Below are positions 44,752 to 64,000 of a stretch of DNA of 64,000 nucleotides, in pieces (the first letter of the stretch is position 1; each line of letters opens with the position of its first letter). A program made the position numbers and the translations under genes. The notes below the pieces were generated by a model, which had not been told where the DNA came from, did no database searches, and saw only the letters and a program-made list of their open reading frames with translations. The stretch spans positions 3,968,001 through 4,032,000 of the forward strand of contig NZ_JAFJMJ010000001.1 of the NCBI RefSeq assembly GCF_017309385.1, read 5' to 3'. Origin of the DNA: Amycolatopsis sp. 195334CR (GTDB taxonomy: Bacteria; Actinomycetota; Actinomycetes; Mycobacteriales; Pseudonocardiaceae).

Positions 44752-47700
44752 GCGGTTTCCACCTTCCTGCCGAGTTTGCCGTCGATGAAGTCGAACAGCT
44801 CGTCCGCGCTGGCCGAGCCGAGTCCGGAGTCGGTGCCGCCCGCGACGGCCAGCAGTTCCCGCAGCCGGTCGGTGACGCGCGGGTCGGACAACCCGATCGG
44901 GTCCTCCTCCAAGCCCCGCAACCGGTCCAGCACGGCCGAAGCCGGATCGGGCTCTTCGGTGCGCGGGGCGAGTTCGGCCCGCATGTACCCGGCCAGCCCG
45001 GCGAGCGTGGGGTGGTCGAACACCAGGGTCGCGGGCAGCCGGAGCCCGGTCGCGGCGGTGAGCCGGTTGCGCAGTTCGACCGCGGTCAGCGAGTCGAAAC
45101 CCAGTTCCTTGAACGCCTTCTCGGTGGGGATGGTGTCCGGATCGGTGTGCCCGAGCACGGTGGCCACGTGCCCGCGCACCACGTCGATGAGCAGGGCCTG
45201 CTGCTCGGACTCGGCCAGGTCGGCCAGCCGCTGCGCCAGATCGGCCATGCCGGCGCCCGCGCGCTTGGCCGGTGCCTTGACCAGGTTCTGGAACAACCGC
45301 GGCAGGGTGCCCGCGGTGGCTTGGTTCCGCAGCGCGGCAGTGTCCATTTTGGCCGGGACGACCACCGCGCGGCCGGTGGTGAGCGCGGCGTCGAACAGGG
45401 CGAACCCCTGCTCGGTGGCCAGCGGGACGATGCCGGCGCGGGCCATCCTGGTGTGGTCGGCGTGGTCGAGGTGACCGGTCATTCCGGTGGTCTCGGCCCA
45501 GTAACCCCAGGCGAGGCTGATCGCGGGCTTCCCCCGCGCCCGGCGGTGTTCGGCGAGCGCGTCGAGGTAGGCGTTGGACGCCGCGTAGTTGGCCTGGCCC
45601 GGCGTGCCGATCGTCGACGCGATGGAGGAGAACAACACGAACGCGGCCAGGTCGCCGGTCAGTTCGTGCAGGTTCCACGCGGCATCGACCTTGGGGCGCC
45701 ACACGTTCGCCAGCTGCTCCGGGGTCAACGCGGTGATCGTCGCGTCGTCGAGCACCCCCGCCGCGTGCACCACGGCGGTGAGCGGCCTGGTCACGGTCGC
45801 CAGGAGGGACTCCAGCGCGGTGCGGTCCGCCGCGTCACAGGCCGCGATCGTCACCTCGGCGCCGAGATCGGCCAGGTCGGCGGCCAGTCCGGTGGCGCCG
45901 GGCGCGTCGAGGCCGCGGCGGGAGGTGAGCAGCAGGTGCCGCACGCCGTGGTTGAGCACCAGGTGCCGGGCGAGGTGCCCGCCGAGCACACCGGTGCCGC
46001 CGGTGATCAGCACGGTGCCCGCCGGGTCGAGCCGGGTGTGCGTGAGGTCGGCGGTCGTGCGGGCGAGGCGGGGGACCAGCGCCTTGCCGTTGCGGACGGC
46101 GATCTGCGGTTCACCCACGGCCGGGATCGACGCCGGGGAATCGGTGTCCACCAGGGTGAACCGGTCGGGGTGCTCGTTCTGCGCGGACCGCACCAGGCCC
46201 CAGACCGCGGCTCCGGTCAGGTCCGTGACGTCCTCGCCGGGCTCGGTGGACACGGCACCGCTGGTCACGAAGACCAGGCGCCGGTCGTCGGTGATGGCCT
46301 GCTGGACCAGGCGGAGTGCGGTCGGCACGTCGTCGGCCGTCACCACCTCGGGGGTGGCTTCCGCGGCGAGTTCGGTTTCCCGCAGGGGCGACCACTCGAC
46401 GTGGAACAGCATGGAGCGATAGCCACTGGACCCGAGTCGTGCCGGGTTGATCCGGCGCGCGGTGAGCGTGTCGATGGCGGCGACCGGCGCGCCGACGCTG
46501 TCGGCCAGCGTCACGCGGTAGCTGTCGGGGCCCAGCGGCGTCAGGCGGACGCGCAGGGCCGTGGCGCCGGTCGTGCGCAGGCTCACCCCGTTCCAGGAGA
46601 ACGGCAGGCTGATGCCTTCGCCGCCCAGGGATTCGCGGGCGAGCGGGTGCAGCGCGGCGTCGAGCAGGGCGGGGTGCAGGGCGCAGCGTTCGCCGTCCGC
46701 GTGCTGTTCCTCGGGCAGGACCACGTGGGCGTAGATCTCCTCGCCCAGCTTCCACACGCCCCGCAGGCCGCGGAAGGTCGGGCCGTAGCCGTAACCCTCG
46801 TCCTGCAGGCGCTCGTAGAACTCGTCCATTTCGACCGGCACCGCCCCCGCGGGCGGCCAGGAACCGGTCAGGTCACCGGCCACCTCCGGGGCTTCGACGC
46901 TCAGCGATCCGGTGACGTGCAGGGTCCACGGATCGTCGGGCTCGGCGTCCTCGGGGCGCGAGTGGACGGTCAGGCTGCGGTGGTCGTCCTCCACCGGACC
47001 GGCGGAAACCTGGACCCGCAGCGTGCCCTGCTCCGGCAGCACCAGCGGGGCCTGGAGCAGGAGTTCCTCGATCTGCGCGCACCCCGTCCGCTCGGCGACG
47101 AACAACGCCATGTCGACAAAGGCACTTCCGGGGAGCAGGGCGGTGCCGAGCACGGTGTGGTCGGCGAGCCACGGCTGGGCGTGCGGGGATAGCCTGCCGG
47201 TGAACACCGTGCTGTCGCCCTCGGCGAGGTCGAGCGCGCCGCTGAGCAGCGGGTGGTCGGCCGCGTCGAGACCGGCCGCGGTCGGATCGGTGGCCCCGGC
47301 CGGGGCGTCCAGCCAGTACCGCTTGCGCTGGAACGGGTACGTCGGCAGGTCGACGCGCTTTGCCGTGCCGGACGGGAAAACCGCGGTCCAGTCGAGGTCG
47401 ACCCCGTTGACGTGGGCCTGGGCGGCCGAGGCGAGGAACTGCTTCCAGTCGCCGTTGTCCCGCCGCAGCGTGCCGGAAACCGTGCTGACGCCGTCCTCGC
47501 GCGTCTCGTCGAGGGTCTGCTGGATGCCGATGGTGAGCACCGGGTGCGGGCTGGTCTCCACAAAGGACCGGTGCCCGTCCCGGCGCAGGGCACGTACCGC
47601 GCTGTCGAGCTGCACGGTCTCCCGCAGGTTCCGGTACCAGTACGCGGCGTCCAGCTCGGTGGTGTCGATCGGTTCGCCGGTGACGGTCGAGTAGAACGGG

Positions 47701-50053
47701 ATCTCCGCGGGCAGCGGTTCGACGTCGGCGAGCATGTCCAGCAGCGATTCGCGCAGCGTGTCGACGTGCGGTGAGTGCGAGGCGTAGTCCACCGCGATCC
47801 GCCGGGCGCGCACGCCCTCGGCCTCGTAGCCAGCCAGCAGTTCGTCGATCGCCTGCTTTGCGCCGGAGACCACAGTGGACTCCGGGCCGTTGATCGCCGC
47901 GATGCCGAGGCGTCCGTCGAGCAGCGCGGGGTGTTCGCGGATCTGCGACGCGGGCAGGGGGACCGAGGCCATGCCACCGCGGCCGCTCAGCGCCGAGACG
48001 GCCTGGCTGCGCCGGGCGACGATGAGCGCGGCGTCCTCCAACGTGAGCGCTCCGGCGATGTGCGCGGCGGCGATTTCCCCCTGCGAGTGCCCGATCACCG
48101 CGCTCGCCTTGGCGCCGATCGACTGCCACAGCCGGGCCAGCGAGACCATCACCGCGAACAACGCGGGCTGCACCACGTCGACCCGTTCCAGCGGCGGCGA
48201 ACCGTGCGCGCCTTCGAGCACGTCCCGCAGCGACCAGTCGACGTGCGGGGCGAGTGCGTCGGTGCAGAGCTGGATCTGCTCGCGGAACACGTCCGACGTC
48301 CCGAGCAGCGGCACCGCCATGCGGGCCCACTGGGAACTCTGGCCGGGGAACACAAAAACCGGCTCGCGGGCGCCTGCGACCGGGTTCTGCGCACCGTGCG
48401 GGGTGGTGACCAGCCCGGTCGCCGACTCGCCACGTGACAGCCGGTCGAGCCCGTGCAGGAAGTCCTCGCGGTTGTCGGCGACCACCACCGCCCGGTGCGC
48501 GAAGGTCGATCGGGTGGTGGCCAGTGAGTAGCCGATCGTCGCCGGGTCCGAAGTGGACGCGACGATGTGGCGGCGCAGCTGCTGGGCCTGCACGTGCAGA
48601 GCGCGCTCACTGCGGGCCGACAGCAGCCACGGCACCGGACGCTGGTCTGCGGGCGTTTCGGGTTCGGCGGCCGCTTTCGGCGCCTCCTCCAGGATCACGT
48701 GCGCGTTGGTGCCGCTGATGCCGAACGACGAGATCCCGGCGCGGCGCGGGGTGTCGGTCTCCGGCCACTGCACCGGCTCGTTGAGCAGCGACACGGCACC
48801 GGCGGCCCAGTCGATGTGCGGGCTCGGCTGGTCGGCGTGGAGCGTGCGCGGCAGGGTTTCGTGCCGCAGCGCCAGCACCATCTTGATCACCCCGGCCACG
48901 CCGGCGGCGGCCTGCGTGTGCCCGATGTTCGACTTGATCGAGCCCAGCCACAGCGGACGGTCACGTTGTTTTTTTCCGTAGGTGGCCAGCAATGCCTGCG
49001 CCTCGATCGGGTCGCCGAGCGTGGTACCGGTGCTGTGCGCCTCGACCGCGTCCACTTCGGACGGTTCCAGACCGGCGGTGGCCAGTGCCTGCCGGATGAC
49101 CCGTTCCTGCGACGGCCCGTTCGGCGCGGAGAGCTGGCTGCTGGCGCCGTCCTGGTTGACCGCGCTGCCGCGGATCACCGCCAGCACCGGATGTCCGTTG
49201 CGCTCGGCGTCGGACAGGCGCTCCAGCAGGATCAACCCGGCGCCTTCGGCGAACCCGGTGCCGTCGGCCGAAGCGGAGAACGACTTGCACCGGCCGTCCG
49301 GGGACAGCCCGCGCTGACGGCTGAACTCGACGAACGTGCTCGGGGTGGCCATCACGGTCACCCCGCCGGCCAGTGCCAGCGTGCATTCCGACTGCCGCAG
49401 CGACTGGGCGGCCAGGTGGATCGCCACCAGCGAGGACGAGCACGCGGTGTCGATGGTGACCGCGGGACCTTCGAAGCCGAAGGTGTAGGAGACGCGGCCG
49501 GAGGCGATGCTGGGCGCGCTCCCGTTGCCGAGGTAGCCCTCGAACCCGGCGGGCGCGCGGTGCAGCCGCGACGCGTAGTCGTCGTACATCACCCCCGCGA
49601 ACACCCCGGTCCGGCTGCCGCGCAACGAAAGCGGGTCGATCCCGGCGTGCTCCAGCGTTTCCCACGCGGTTTCCAGCAGCAGCCGCTGCTGCGGGTCGAT
49701 GGCCAGCGCCTCGCGCGGGCTGATGCCGAAGAAGTCGGCGTCGAAGTGGTCCGCGTCCTCCAGGAAGCCGCCCTGGCGGGTGTAGCTGGTGCCGACGCGC
49801 TCGGGATCGGGGTCGTACAGGTGCTCGACGTCCCAGCCGCGGTCGGCGGGGAAGCCGGAGATGGCGTCCGTGCCGGAGGCGACCAGTTCCCACAGCTCGG
49901 CCGGGGAGCGCACGTCACCGGGGTAGCGGCAGCCCATCGCCACCACGGCGATCGGCTCGGTGGCGCGGCCGGAGAGTTCGGCCACGCGTTCGCGAGCCTG
50001 GCGGAGTTCGGCCGTCGCGCGCTTGAGGTAGTCCCGCAGCTTGTCTTCGGTCG

Positions 50054-50057
<4 letters not shown>
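44748..50057 (-). CDS. Modular PKS, penultimate module: KS-AT-DH-KR-ACP
   Basis: 1769 residues. Docking helix (3-30), KS with Cys206, AT with Ser658 in GHSQG and Tyr758 in YASH (methylmalonyl-CoA), DH with His967 in H-x3-G-x4-P and [10 protein letters not shown] later, KR with TGGTGVLGG, the LDD motif (B-type) and catalytic Tyr1491, ACP with Ser1656 in GFDSLT. All active sites are present. It would add a propionate unit and leave an alpha-methyl double bond. The C-terminal tail ([16 protein letters not shown]) is the docking partner of the next protein. The start ATG overlaps the preceding PKS gene's stop, so the three PKS genes are translationally coupled. Confidence 0.92.

Positions 50058-64000
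<13,943 letters not shown>

Overview
The window comes from a high-GC actinomycete. The codon usage, the Sec-secreted proteins, the SARP and LAL regulators and the perfect intergenic hairpins suggest Pseudonocardiaceae, probably Amycolatopsis (inference). It has two halves: a block of chromosomal genes (1 to about 15.6 kb) and a large part of a modular polyketide cluster (about 15.7 kb to beyond 64 kb) whose products point to a tetronate or spirotetronate.

Left part. Positions 1-5109 hold a tightly overlapping operon (DUF5682-like protein, von Willebrand A protein, SWIM zinc-finger protein). Next come a BisC/TorA-type molybdoenzyme, a ribbon-helix-helix protein, a DUF4097 beta-strand-repeat protein, a valine/leucine-type dehydrogenase divergent from an Lrp/AsnC regulator, a type II NADH dehydrogenase, cobF, a RecD2-type helicase and a small secreted protein.

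Cluster. A SARP-type regulator with a degenerate nucleotide-cyclase-like domain and an ATPase module (15.7-18.2 kb) diverges from a LAL (LuxR) regulator (18.7-21.5 kb). A minus-strand operon (26.8 to 21.7 kb) encodes KASIII-like ketosynthase, FkbH-like glyceryl-ACP synthase, stand-alone ACP, E2-type acyltransferase and cytochrome P450. The first four have the same order as the tetronate genes abyA1-A4. Then follow a two-component system, a MacB-like efflux operon with a partial second copy, a secreted protein built of two tandem repeats that resemble the allene-oxide-cyclase-barrel fold of spirotetronate cyclases, a secreted PQQ-type quinoprotein, a DUF5988 peptide and a short SARP. The right end is a minus-strand operon with three PKS proteins, a beta-lactamase-fold hydrolase and a class V aminotransferase-like enzyme.

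How it may work together (inference). The five visible extension modules (AT specificities mM, mM, M, mM, M) comprise four KR-DH modules and a final module without reduction or thioesterase. They would give a tetraenyl beta-ketoacyl-ACP. The KASIII/FkbH/ACP set would release it with a glyceryl unit as a 3-acyl tetronate. The E2-type enzyme would activate the hydroxymethyl group for elimination to an exocyclic methylene, the dienophile for [4+2] spiro-cyclisation. The AbyA5-type eliminating enzyme is not in the window. The best match I can name from memory is the quartromicin type of pathway from Amycolatopsis; this needs a database comparison.

The most notable non-gene signal is a set of triple 4-bp boxes (YAAG/AAAG/TTAG class) at 10-11 bp spacing. 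They lie upstream of the tetronate operon, the tandem barrel protein, DUF5988, both efflux cassettes and probably the large SARP gene, and suggest a cluster-wide OmpR/SARP-type regulon.
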